A stretch of DNA of 64,000 nucleotides from Pandoraea capi (GTDB lineage Bacteria; Pseudomonadota; Gammaproteobacteria; Burkholderiales; Burkholderiaceae), in NCBI RefSeq assembly GCF_902459735.1, contig NZ_CABPRV010000008.1, positions 229,122 through 293,121 of the forward strand, in the 5' to 3' direction. Shown here in pieces: positions 9,022 through 16,564 of the stretch. The notes beneath the pieces were generated by a model that did not search any database, had not been told where the DNA came from, and worked only from the letters and a program-made list of their open reading frames with translations. Every line of letters begins with the position of its first letter. The stretch's first letter is position 1. The position numbers and the translations under genes were made by a program.

Positions 9022-10338
9022 ATGAACAGCGTTCCGACGCCCCCCTCGTCAATGTCCGGCGCCCCCCATGCCGACTTCGAAGCTGCCACGTACCGCAAGG
9101 TCGGCTGGCGGCTGATTCCGTTCCTGCTGCTGTGCTACGTGGTCGCGTATCTCGACCGCGTGAACGTGGGCTTCGCCAAGTTGCAGATGGTCGGCGACCT
9201 GCAATTCTCCGAGACGGTGTTCGGTCTGGGCGCCGGCATCTTCTTCATCGGCTACTTCATCTTCGAAGTGCCCAGCAACGTGATCCTGCATCGGGTGGGC
9301 GCACGCGTGTGGATCGCGCGCATCATGATCTCGTGGGGCATCATTTCCGGCGCGACGATGTACGTCACCACGCCGTCGATGTTCTACGTCATGCGCTTCC
9401 TGCTCGGCGTGGCGGAAGCCGGTTTCTTCCCCGGCATCATCCTTTACATCACCTATTGGTACCCGGCCTCGCGACGCGGGCGCATGACGGCGTGGTTCAT
9501 GACGGCCGTGGCGCTCTCGGGCCTGATCGGTGGACCGCTCTCGGGCTGGATTCTCAAGGACATGAGCGGCGTGAACGGTCTGGCCGGATGGCAGTGGATG
9601 TTCCTGCTCGAAGCGATTCCGTCGGTCGTGATCGGCATTGCCGTGCTGTTCGTGCTCAACGACCGGATTCGCGATGCCAAATGGCTGAACGATGACGAGA
9701 AGGCGCTGCTCGAACGCAACATCGCGAGCGACGTACTGACCAAGGAAGACCTGCCGCTGCGTCAGGTCTTCTCCAGCCCGCGCGTGTGGATGATGAGCCT
9801 CATCTACTTCTCGTTCGTGATCGGCCTGTATGGCGTGGGCTTCTGGCTGCCGACGATCATCAAGAGCACCGGCGTGACGGACCCGTTGCAGATCGGGCTG
9901 CTCACCGCGATTCCGTACTTCTTCGCGGTGATCGCGATGGTGCTTGTGGGGCGTCGCTCGGATCTGCGCGGCGAGCGTCGCTGGCACATCGCGATTCCGG
10001 CGTTCCTCGGCGCCATCGGCCTGTTCCTCTCGACGGTGTGGAGCCACAACACGCAACTCGCAATGGTCGCGCTCACGCTCGCCACGATGGGCATCATGAT
10101 CGTGCTGCCGTTGTTCTGGAGCCTGCCCACGGCATTTCTCGGCGGCACGGCGGCCGCCGCAGGCATCGCGATGATCAACTCGCTGGGCAATCTGGCCGGG
10201 TTCGTGGGCCCCTATCTCATCGGCTTCCTCAAGGACGCGACCCAAAGCACCAACAGCGGCATGTTCCTGCTCACCGTGTTCATGATTCTGGGCGGGTTGC
10301 TGACGCTGGCGGTCCCGGCCCGATTGGTCAATCAGTAG
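9022..10338 (+). CDS. MFS transporter, anion:cation symporter (ACS) type
   Basis: This 438-aa, 12-helix major facilitator carrier has an N-terminus typical of the ACS family (VVAYLDRVNVGFAKLQM, then YFIFEVPSNVILHRVGAR). The family imports organic acid anions such as tartrate, glucarate, phthalate or hydroxyphenylacetate. The loop YWYPASRRGRMTAWFM is also characteristic. A strong GGAGGAG ribosome-binding site precedes the ATG. Its place after the aldehyde dehydrogenase and SDR genes suggests it brings in the acid they process. It would be the second importer of the island beside the ABC system. An intrinsic terminator follows 125 bp downstream. Confidence 0.9.
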   Translation: MNSVPTPPSSMSGAPHADFEAATYRKVGWRLIPFLLLCYVVAYLDRVNVGFAKLQMVGDLQFSETVFGLGAGIFFIGYFIFEVPSNVILHRVGARVWIARIMISWGIISGATMYVTTPSMFYVMRFLLGVAEAGFFPGIILYITYWYPASRRGRMTAWFMTAVALSGLIGGPLSGWILKDMSGVNGLAGWQWMFLLEAIPSVVIGIAVLFVLNDRIRDAKWLNDDEKALLERNIASDVLTKEDLPLRQVFSSPRVWMMSLIYFSFVIGLYGVGFWLPTIIKSTGVTDPLQIGLLTAIPYFFAVIAMVLVGRRSDLRGERRWHIAIPAFLGAIGLFLSTVWSHNTQLAMVALTLATMGIMIVLPLFWSLPTAFLGGTAAAAGIAMINSLGNLAGFVGPYLIGFLKDATQSTNSGMFLLTVFMILGGLLTLAVPARLVNQ

Positions 10339-10462
10339 CCGTGCCTGTCGGCACGACACGCAGTTCGCTTGTCGAAACGGCGTCTTGATCGTCGAGACCG
10401 AGACGCCACAGGGCGACTGGCCGGGTCGCCACGGTGGGAGTAACATGTTTGCCAGGAATCAG

Positions 10463-10493
10463 GCCGTCCCCGCTCGGGACGGCTTGTTTTTTT
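10463..10493 (+). terminator. Intrinsic terminator after the catabolic island
   Basis: A perfect 8-bp stem (GCCGTCCC/GGGACGGC) with loop CGCTC is followed by TTGTTTTTTT. It ends the rightward aldehyde dehydrogenase-SDR-MFS transcription unit. Confidence 0.9.
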
Positions 10494-10541
10494 GCTCCCT
10501 GAGCGATTGCCTCCCCTGCCCCCTACGCTTCGCAGATTCGC

Positions 10542-12053
10542 ATGCCCGCCAACGACTCACAGACGACGCCGGCCGGCGTCTCGCTCACGCCCAACGAGGT
10601 CAAGTCGATCCTCACCGGCTTGCTGCTCATCATGTTTCTCGGCTCGCTCGACCAGACCATCGTCGCGCCCGCCTTGCCGACCATTGCCCGAGACCTCGGC
10701 AGCTTCGATGCGGTCTCATGGGTCGTCACGGCCTACCTGCTGTCGTCGACGGCGATTACGCCCATCGTCGGCAAACTCTCCGACCTGTTCGGGCGACGCG
10801 TCGTGATCGCCGTGAGCGTCACCGTCTTTCTCGTGGGCTCGGTGCTGTGTGCGCTCGCGCCCAGCATGCTCGCGCTGATTCTTGCACGCGGGGTCCAGGG
10901 GTTGGGCGGCGGCGGATTGATCGCGCTGTCGAACACGGTGATTGCGGATATCGTTTCGCCACGCGAGCGCGGCCGCTATCAGGGCTATATCTCGGGGATG
11001 TTCGCAGTCTCCGGCGTGGCCGGGCCCGTCACGGGCGGCGTGTTCGCCCAGTACCTCAACTGGACGCTCATCTTCTGGATCAACATTCCGCTCGGTCTGC
11101 TCGCCATCTATCTGAGCGACCGCGCGCTGCGACGTCTGCCGCGTCGCGAGGGCAAGCCGAGCATCGACTATCTCGGCTCGCTACTGCTGATCGTCGCCAC
11201 CGTCTGCCTGCTGCTCGCGCTCACGTGGGGCGGGCATCGCTATGCGTGGGTGTCGGCGGAAATCGGTGGATTGGTCGTGGCCGCCGTGGTGATCGGCGCC
11301 GTGTTCCTGCGGCATCAACGTACGGTGCGCGAACCGTTGTTGCCCGTTGCGCTCCTCGCCAATCCCGTGTTTCGCATGACCTCGACGATGGCCGTGCTGG
11401 TGATGATGGTCAACATCAGCATCGGCATCTATGTGCCGCTCTATCTGCAACTGCAACGTGGTGAATCGGCCAGCAGTTCCGGGCTGATGCTGATATTGCC
11501 GCTGCTCGGTATCGTGGTCGGCGCGCTCAGCGCCGGGCATTACATGCGCAAGACGGGGCACTACAAGCGGCCGCCGCAGATCGGCCTGCCGGTGGCATTT
11601 ATCGGACTCGCGGTCATCACTGCCGGCGTACAGTCGCTGCCGCTCACGGTCATCGGCATCTGTCTCGGGTTGGTCGGGATCGGGTTCGGCTCTGCGATGC
11701 CGGTCATGACGGTGGCCACACAGAACGCCGTGGCGCCGCGCGACATCGGCATTGCCACGGCAGCGCATGCGTTCTTCCGCGCGCTGGGCGGCATGATCGG
11801 TGTCGCAATGTTCGGCGCGCTGATCGTCGGCCTGCTGGTCTCCGGCGACGACGGTAGCGCTCCGCGCGAACTCACCGACTTCCTGCGCCCCGGCGGCGCC
11901 CCGGCCGGGATGACGGAACACCTGCGGATCGCCTTCGGCGCGTTCTTCGGCGGCAGTGCACTGATCGCCGCGCTGGCGATCGTCGCGCTGGGCCGTCTGC
12001 CGGAAATTCCGCTGCGTCAAAGCTCCGGGAACGAAGCCTCGGCCATCGAGTAA
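10542..12053 (+). CDS. MFS multidrug efflux transporter, DHA2 (EmrB/QacA) family
   Basis: This 503-aa inner-membrane proton-driven exporter is predicted to have 14 membrane segments. Motifs of the 14-helix drug:H+ antiporters are visible: FLGSLDQTIVAPALPTIARD in helix 1, the motif-A loop GKLSDLFGRRVV, and the motif-C region GVAGPVTGGVFAQYLNWTLIF followed by WINIPLG. It lies behind a strong terminator, so it is a separate transcription unit from the catabolic genes. No adjacent regulator or EmrA-like fusion protein is present, so the exported compound is unknown. Confidence 0.9.
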   Translation: MPANDSQTTPAGVSLTPNEVKSILTGLLLIMFLGSLDQTIVAPALPTIARDLGSFDAVSWVVTAYLLSSTAITPIVGKLSDLFGRRVVIAVSVTVFLVGSVLCALAPSMLALILARGVQGLGGGGLIALSNTVIADIVSPRERGRYQGYISGMFAVSGVAGPVTGGVFAQYLNWTLIFWINIPLGLLAIYLSDRALRRLPRREGKPSIDYLGSLLLIVATVCLLLALTWGGHRYAWVSAEIGGLVVAAVVIGAVFLRHQRTVREPLLPVALLANPVFRMTSTMAVLVMMVNISIGIYVPLYLQLQRGESASSSGLMLILPLLGIVVGALSAGHYMRKTGHYKRPPQIGLPVAFIGLAVITAGVQSLPLTVIGICLGLVGIGFGSAMPVMTVATQNAVAPRDIGIATAAHAFFRALGGMIGVAMFGALIVGLLVSGDDGSAPRELTDFLRPGGAPAGMTEHLRIAFGAFFGGSALIAALAIVALGRLPEIPLRQSSGNEASAIE

Positions 12054-12192
12054 GACGCGTCGGATCGCCTGGCGTCGATCTGAAAAATCATTTCAAGCCC
12101 TTCCCACGCGGGGATTTGCAGGTATCGCTCATCCCCGTGCCGTTCTCCGCAATTCGCCGACATTCCCCAAAGTGGTTCATCGATAGCCGCCT

Positions 12193-12231
12193 CACTGTGA
12201 GCACTCCTTTCCACGCATCAAGGAGTTCGTC
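12193..12231 (+). promoter_or_regulatory. 39-nt leader with Shine-Dalgarno hairpin, first copy
   Basis: The leader starts with CACTGTG and runs 39 nt to the ATG at 12232. ACTCCTT (12203-12209) pairs perfectly with AAGGAGT (12220-12226) across a 10-nt loop, placing the whole ribosome-binding site in a 7-bp stem. Leaders that start with CAC(A/T)GT at the same 39-nt distance precede the next two ORFs. The likely role is translational control or a shared regulatory site; this is inferred. Confidence 0.6.
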
Positions 12232-13449
12232 ATGGGCGGCACTGGACCACTATCGAGGGCAAAGCCTACGAATCACGTGCAGTATTCGACATTCGCACCG
12301 CAATCGACCGGACAATCATCGGCAGCGGCCGGGACGTCTCAGGCGATTCAGCGCGATCTCAACGCCGTGCGTTCCGCTTCGCCGGGTTCGACCACGTCAG
12401 GCAGCTTCCTCTCCAACATCACGCAACGTGTTTTCGGCACGAAGACGTCCCCCTTCTGCACACCGGACTCGTCAGCGGCGGAGAAAGCCGCAGCGCGTGC
12501 ACGCGGTGCCGACACGTTGGCCAAACTCCCGCCGATCCATCAAATGACCGGTGCGGTGTCGGCGTCTCCCACCTCCCAGCCCATGACACTGGGCGACTTG
12601 CTCAACGTCACGCAGGCAAACCGCTATGAAGTATGGCTTTGTCTGACCCACCGGGAAGCCGGTCCAGGCGATACCATGGCGCCCCCCAAACTGGCGGCAT
12701 TCGCGAACGCCATCGACCTCTTGCAGGAAGATCATCGACCGCCCGCAGCGGAATTCGTGATCTCGTATCTGCACAACTTCTACGTCGCCATTGGCAAGCC
12801 CGGCGAGTTGGCGACGTATGTCGGCCAGATTTTCAGCGGCATGAAACAACGGGCGAGCGCAACGCCATTGATCGAGGCCTTTTTCCGACAAACCGCGACC
12901 GTATTCGGCAACAAGCAGCATCTGGTCGCGTGGGGAATACAGCGAAATCTCACGGGCTTTAGCACGGCCGACGCCGACAAGCTTTGGCGCGCTACCGCCA
13001 TCTGGAAGCTTGAATACATGCGCGCCGAGCAGCGTTACGACGGGTGGACGAAAGCCTTTGAGCGGCTGGATCGCCAATCCATCGCGTCGACTATCGCCGA
13101 CATCGCCCTTCACGCCAACGCGATCACACTGATCCCCGAAGGCGAAAACCGCCACCTGGCGGCCAGTCAGCTGGCCAGGCGCCTGATCGCATCGGCGACG
13201 CCATGCGCAACGCCCGCTGCCAGAATTGCGTTCGTTCATGAGGGACTGGCGATGATCGACGACAACGCGGTCCGGGCAGACGTTGCCGAAGGACTCATCG
13301 AGCACGCACGAGCAGACCGCTCGGCGGCTCAGGAATACATTCATCGCGCCATCTCCGACCGATTCGACTTGTTCGATCCGGGCACCGGATTCCATCTGCA
13401 AAGCGTGCTCAAACGCCTGAACCCGTCGGCCCAATCAGAAAAGCCCTGA
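12232..13449 (+). CDS. Unrecognised 405-aa protein with Ser/Thr-rich N-terminus
   Basis: I do not recognise this protein. The first about 90 residues are low-complexity and rich in Ser, Thr, Ala and Gln, with no hydrophobic signal peptide or membrane segment. The rest looks alpha-helical, with repeated amphipathic stretches and several Trp and Tyr (RYEVWLCLTHRE, FVISYLHNFYVAIGKPGEL). Codon use fits the neighbours, but the sequence has the disordered start seen in many type III effectors and other cytosolic secreted proteins. That resemblance is only an inference. Start: ATG with AAGGAG 6 nt upstream, held in a hairpin. The next gene, with a related leader, follows 73 bp later. Confidence 0.75.
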   Translation: MGGTGPLSRAKPTNHVQYSTFAPQSTGQSSAAAGTSQAIQRDLNAVRSASPGSTTSGSFLSNITQRVFGTKTSPFCTPDSSAAEKAAARARGADTLAKLPPIHQMTGAVSASPTSQPMTLGDLLNVTQANRYEVWLCLTHREAGPGDTMAPPKLAAFANAIDLLQEDHRPPAAEFVISYLHNFYVAIGKPGELATYVGQIFSGMKQRASATPLIEAFFRQTATVFGNKQHLVAWGIQRNLTGFSTADADKLWRATAIWKLEYMRAEQRYDGWTKAFERLDRQSIASTIADIALHANAITLIPEGENRHLAASQLARRLIASATPCATPAARIAFVHEGLAMIDDNAVRADVAEGLIEHARADRSAAQEYIHRAISDRFDLFDPGTGFHLQSVLKRLNPSAQSEKP

Positions 13450-13483
13450 CACGAGCGGCAAAGTCTCACGCCGGACAACCCGG

Positions 13484-13526
13484 CACAGTGCGGGCTCCTT
13501 CACGATCTGTCAGGAGTCCGCATTGT
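13484..13526 (+). promoter_or_regulatory. Leader hairpin enclosing Shine-Dalgarno and TTG start, second copy
   Basis: Bases 13485-13499 pair with 13512-13526 as a 15-bp helix with two G-U pairs and a 12-nt loop. AGGAG (13512-13516) and the TTG start codon (13523-13525) are both inside the helix. CACAGTG begins 39 nt before the start, as in the upstream gene. A partial U-rich stretch follows, so a terminator role between the two genes is a possible alternative. Confidence 0.6.
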
Positions 13527-14962
13527 TTCCTTCTTCACGTCTGACTCACACCGCATTGCCGGTCGATGCCACCACGACGTGCAACACGACATCGACGTCG
13601 ACCACTTGGGTGACGACCGTGCCCCCCTCAAACTCCCCAACATCTACGACGCCCTCGCGCTCCCTTTTCCCTCACGATTTCTGGCAAGCGTTTCAGGCCC
13701 CCCTCAGCCCACCGGCGATGCGCCCCACTGACGACACACTGCCCGCAGTGCCGTCGCCACCTCTCATGGCGTCGCAGCCATCGTTGGGCCTTGCGGCCAG
13801 CGATTGGCGCGTCGACTTCACTGGCCTGTTCGAACTCCCGTTGTCGACCGACGACGCCACGAGCGTGACGCGCCCTGCCATCGGCAAGCGCGACTTCGCT
13901 ACGGCCCTCGGTGGCGACGACGCCACCCACGCAGCGCACTGGAAGCGTCTGTCCGCCCTGCGCGAGATCCCGGCGCTCGACCCCAGGCCATCGACCTCGG
14001 GCATGCGTTATCGCACCGGTCCGTCGATTCCGGAGCCTGTGCTGCGTAAGGCCCTGCTTGTGCTCGGCGATCCCGCTGCGCAGGCCCCCGACTGGTTTGC
14101 CACGCTGGCATCGCGCGCCGTCGATGTCGTGCTCGACAAGGGGCACTACGCCGACGCCCGTCATCTGCTCGAAGGGCTGTTGCGACGTCTGGAGACCGAT
14201 CAGGCGCTTGCGCATTGGACCACGGCGTTCGAGCGCGTTGTCGCACTCGCGTTGCGCTTCGAGGCGCGTACGGAGGATGCCGCGCGCGCCATGCTGCTCA
14301 CTTGCAGCAAGACGTCAGGCGACGGCGCCCAGACGCTGGCGCAAGCGTCGACGAATGCCAGCATCGAACATCTGGTGGCGCACCGGCTCCATGCGATTGC
14401 GGATGGACCAGCCGACGGGCGCGCGAGCGAATGGCGCGACTTGCTAGACGGCATGCAGCGCTCGAGAGCGTGCACGACGGCGCAACGTCTCGTGCCCCTC
14501 GCACGCTTCATCGGCTTGCTGAACGAGGCGGAGCAGACGCCTGCGGCCATGGCGCTCGTCGAGGCGGCATGCACGTTCGCCGGTCACGGCGGCTGGCGCG
14601 AACTGGCGTCCGAACTGCTCGGGGCGGTGCCGTCCGGCGAAATGGCGGCGATTGCACGCTCCCTCACGAGCAGCGACCGGCGTATGTTTGCCGACGACGT
14701 AAAAGCCGTCGTCGAAGCCATCTCGGAACGCATCGACCGCCTGTCCGACGACGACACGCGAGCGCTCATCGAACATCTCGAACCGATCGTCATGATGCGC
14801 GGTGATTTCGACTATCTGGTCTTCGGGCCGGACGAGTGCGCCCAGATGCTCGACGACCTGCGCACGACATGCCGCCGCCGGGGCTTCGACGATCTGACGA
14901 GCCAACTGGACACAACCCTCGAAGCGGTCTGCGACGAGTACAAGCGCACGATGATGGACTGA
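13523..14962 (+). CDS. Unrecognised 479-aa protein with Ser/Thr/Pro-rich N-terminus
   Basis: I do not recognise this protein. The start is TTG with AGGAG 6 nt upstream; the next in-frame ATG would remove about 65 residues. Residues 1-80 are very rich in Thr, Ser and Pro. The remaining about 400 residues look alpha-helical, with Ala/Leu-rich helices (ARHLLEGLLRRLETDQALAHW, shown only in part here) and a Cys-Arg pattern near the end (LRTTCRRRGFDDL). There is no signal peptide and no membrane segment. No clear homology to the 405-aa neighbour is visible by eye beyond composition and leader. The two probably form a co-regulated pair of unknown role. Confidence 0.72.
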   Translation: MFPSSRLTHTALPVDATTTCNTTSTSTTWVTTVPPSNSPTSTTPSRSLFPHDFWQAFQAPLSPPAMRPTDDTLPAVPSPPLMASQPSLGLAASDWRVDFTGLFELPLSTDDATSVTRPAIGKRDFATALGGDDATHAAHWKRLSALREIPALDPRPSTSGMRYRTGPSIPEPVLRKALLVLGDPAAQAPDWFATLASRAVDVVLDKGHYADARHLLEGLLRRLETDQALAHWTTAFERVVALALRFEARTEDAARAMLLTCSKTSGDGAQTLAQASTNASIEHLVAHRLHAIADGPADGRASEWRDLLDGMQRSRACTTAQRLVPLARFIGLLNEAEQTPAAMALVEAACTFAGHGGWRELASELLGAVPSGEMAAIARSLTSSDRRMFADDVKAVVEAISERIDRLSDDDTRALIEHLEPIVMMRGDFDYLVFGPDECAQMLDDLRTTCRRRGFDDLTSQLDTTLEAVCDEYKRTMMD

Positions 14963-14985
14963 CCGCGCTACCGTACGGTTCATCG

Positions 14986-15022
14986 CGACACCCGCATCGA
15001 CGCGGGTGTCGGTTGTGATTTC
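14986..15022 (+). terminator. Hairpin terminator after the 479-aa gene
   Basis: A perfect 10-bp stem (CGACACCCGC/GCGGGTGTCG) with loop ATCGAC is followed by a modest T-rich tail (GTTGTGATTT). The stem core CACCCGC/GCGGGTG recurs in the terminator at 15328. Confidence 0.65.
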
Positions 15023-15077
15023 CCCTCACGCCGTTCACTCGAACGGATTGTGAAAGACGCGCCTGCGAGGTGTGTCG

Positions 15078-15116
15078 CACAGTACACAGTTCGCCCCCAT
15101 CAAGGAGAGACTTATC
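15078..15116 (+). promoter_or_regulatory. 39-nt leader, third copy, without the pairing arm
   Basis: CACAGT lies exactly 39 nt before the GTG at 15117, and CATCAAGGAG (15098-15107) repeats the text around the ribosome-binding site of the 405-aa gene. The CTCCTT arm that hides the Shine-Dalgarno sequence in the other two copies is missing here. Confidence 0.5.
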
Positions 15117-15326
15117 GTGCCGCCCGTAACCGGTCCCTCAGACGCTCGCCGGACACCGTCCAACGTCAACGAGACGCGCCAGGCGCCAACCGACAGTCGC
15201 CCGTCGGCAAACACCAGACACACGTTCTCAATCGATTTCAACAATGCCCACCATAGTGCCTTTGCATTGGGGTCAGGCCCGGGCGCGGCGTTGACGACTG
15301 ACACGCCATCGTTGCATTCGCCATAA
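15117..15326 (+). CDS. Unrecognised 69-aa ORF, possible relic of the upstream family
   Basis: A GTG start follows AAGGAG with 9-nt spacing. The product is 69 aa, rich in Pro, Thr, Ser and Asn (VTGPSDARRTPSNVNETRQA, then RHTFSIDFNNAHHSAFALGSG), with no signal peptide or membrane segment. Its composition resembles the first 70 residues of the two preceding large ORFs, and its leader matches theirs. It may be a third family member that has lost its body, or a genuine small protein. A strong terminator follows 1 bp after the stop codon, which argues that the unit is transcribed. Confidence 0.45.
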   Translation: MPPVTGPSDARRTPSNVNETRQAPTDSRPSANTRHTFSIDFNNAHHSAFALGSGPGAALTTDTPSLHSP

Positions 15327-15327
15327 A

Positions 15328-15358
15328 CGACAACACCCGCTCGCGGCGGGTGTTGTCG
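15328..15358. terminator. Bidirectional hairpin terminator between the 69-aa ORF and hemY
   Basis: A perfect 13-bp stem (CGACAACACCCGC and its complement) has the 5-nt loop TCGCG. It lies between convergent units, the rightward small ORF and leftward hemY. Neither side has a long T tract. Confidence 0.7.
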
Positions 15359-15381
15359 GTCAACCATGGGCGCTCTGTATC

Positions 15382-16554
15382 TCAAGCCGTGGCGCAGGCC
15401 CGGTAGTGACGATTGGCCTGATCCATCTGCCCCAGCCCTTCGAAGAGCTGCGCCAGCGACAGATGCAGACGCTGCTGCAAATGCCGGTCGTCGGTGTGAC
15501 GCAATGCGCCTTCGAGGAACGTCTGCGCCTTGCCCCACAACCGCTGGTGCTGGCACAGCTTGCCCAGCGCGTAGAGCAGATCGGGATCGTTCGGATGCCG
15601 CTGCTGCCAGGCTTCGGCCTTCTGGATGAGCGGCAGGGCGTCGCCGCCCGCGCACTCGGCGTAGCGACGCAGCAAGCGCGCGTCCCAATGCTCGGCCAAC
15701 GCCGCTTCGACGATATCGCGCGCTTCACGCGGACGGTCCAGCGAAATCAGCAGTTCGGCGGCGACATCCGCGATACGCGCCGACGTGCGGGCATCCGCCG
15801 GCAACTCGTGCCAGCACTTGAGCAGCGCATCCGCATCGTGACGATGGTCGCGCAGAATGCCTTCGCTGGCCGTCTGCTTGAGCTTGGCTGCCAGCGCCGG
15901 ATGCAACGCTTCACGCTTTTCGAGCATCTTGAGCAGGTTCAGCACCTCGGGCCAGTGCTTGAGATGCTGATGCGCACGCAATGCCACGAGCTGCGCCTGC
16001 ATGCGTCGCGCGCCCTGCGCACGCATCTCGGTCAGCGCATCGAGCGCGCCTTGTGCATCACGATTGTCGACACGCAACTCGGCCGTCTGCAACAAGCGTG
16101 CCTCTTCCAGATTCGCGCCCTGCGCTTCGGCCAGCCACGTATCGCGACGCGCGAACTCGCGCATGCGATGCGCCGCACGCGCACCGATGATCGCGGCCAC
16201 ACCACGATTGTCGTCTTGCTCCGCCGCTTCGCGCGCCGCCTTTTCCGCACGCGTGTAACGTCCGGCGAAGAGGTTCGCCACCGCGTCGCGCAGCGCAATG
16301 TTCGCGCGACGGCTGCGTTGGCGATTGCGGTACGCGGCGACACGTTCCGGCATCTTGTAGATGTTGCGCAAGATCCGAATGATGACGTACAGCGCAACGA
16401 ACAGGGCCAGCAGCGCCAGCACGAACAGGTTCAGCGATACGTCCACCCGGTACGGCGGCACCAGCATCACCACCTGCCCGTGATTGAACGTGGCCAGTAC
16501 GGCAAAGCCGGCCGCCACCGCGAACAGGAGCGTCAACCAGATCAGTCCTCGCAT
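15382..16554 (-). CDS. hemY: HemY, haem-biosynthesis-associated TPR membrane protein
   Basis: This 390-aa protein of the HemY N-terminal family is anchored in the inner membrane. Two membrane segments lie at about residues 4-24 and 41-62 (LIWLTLLFAVAAGFAVLATF, then NLFVLALLALFVALYVIIRI), with MPERVAAYRNRQR at the cytoplasmic border. A long TPR-like helical region follows (ALGKLCQHQRLWGKAQTFLE near the end). It is the last gene of the hemC-hemD-hemX-hemY operon, 10 bp after hemX. Proteobacterial HemY is not the protoporphyrinogen oxidase of the same name in Bacillus; its exact role in late haem synthesis is unsettled. Confidence 0.93.
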   Translation of the reverse strand: MRGLIWLTLLFAVAAGFAVLATFNHGQVVMLVPPYRVDVSLNLFVLALLALFVALYVIIRILRNIYKMPERVAAYRNRQRSRRANIALRDAVANLFAGRYTRAEKAAREAAEQDDNRGVAAIIGARAAHRMREFARRDTWLAEAQGANLEEARLLQTAELRVDNRDAQGALDALTEMRAQGARRMQAQLVALRAHQHLKHWPEVLNLLKMLEKREALHPALAAKLKQTASEGILRDHRHDADALLKCWHELPADARTSARIADVAAELLISLDRPREARDIVEAALAEHWDARLLRRYAECAGGDALPLIQKAEAWQQRHPNDPDLLYALGKLCQHQRLWGKAQTFLEGALRHTDDRHLQQRLHLSLAQLFEGLGQMDQANRHYRACATA

Positions 16555-16564
16555 GCCCGGCTCC

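Noticed and set aside
12140-12200. hrpII/PIP-type box (TTCG-n16-TTCG) upstream of the 405-aa gene
   Set aside because: TTCG occurs near 12150, but the second element is TTCA and the spacing is 19, so the known type III box is not met.
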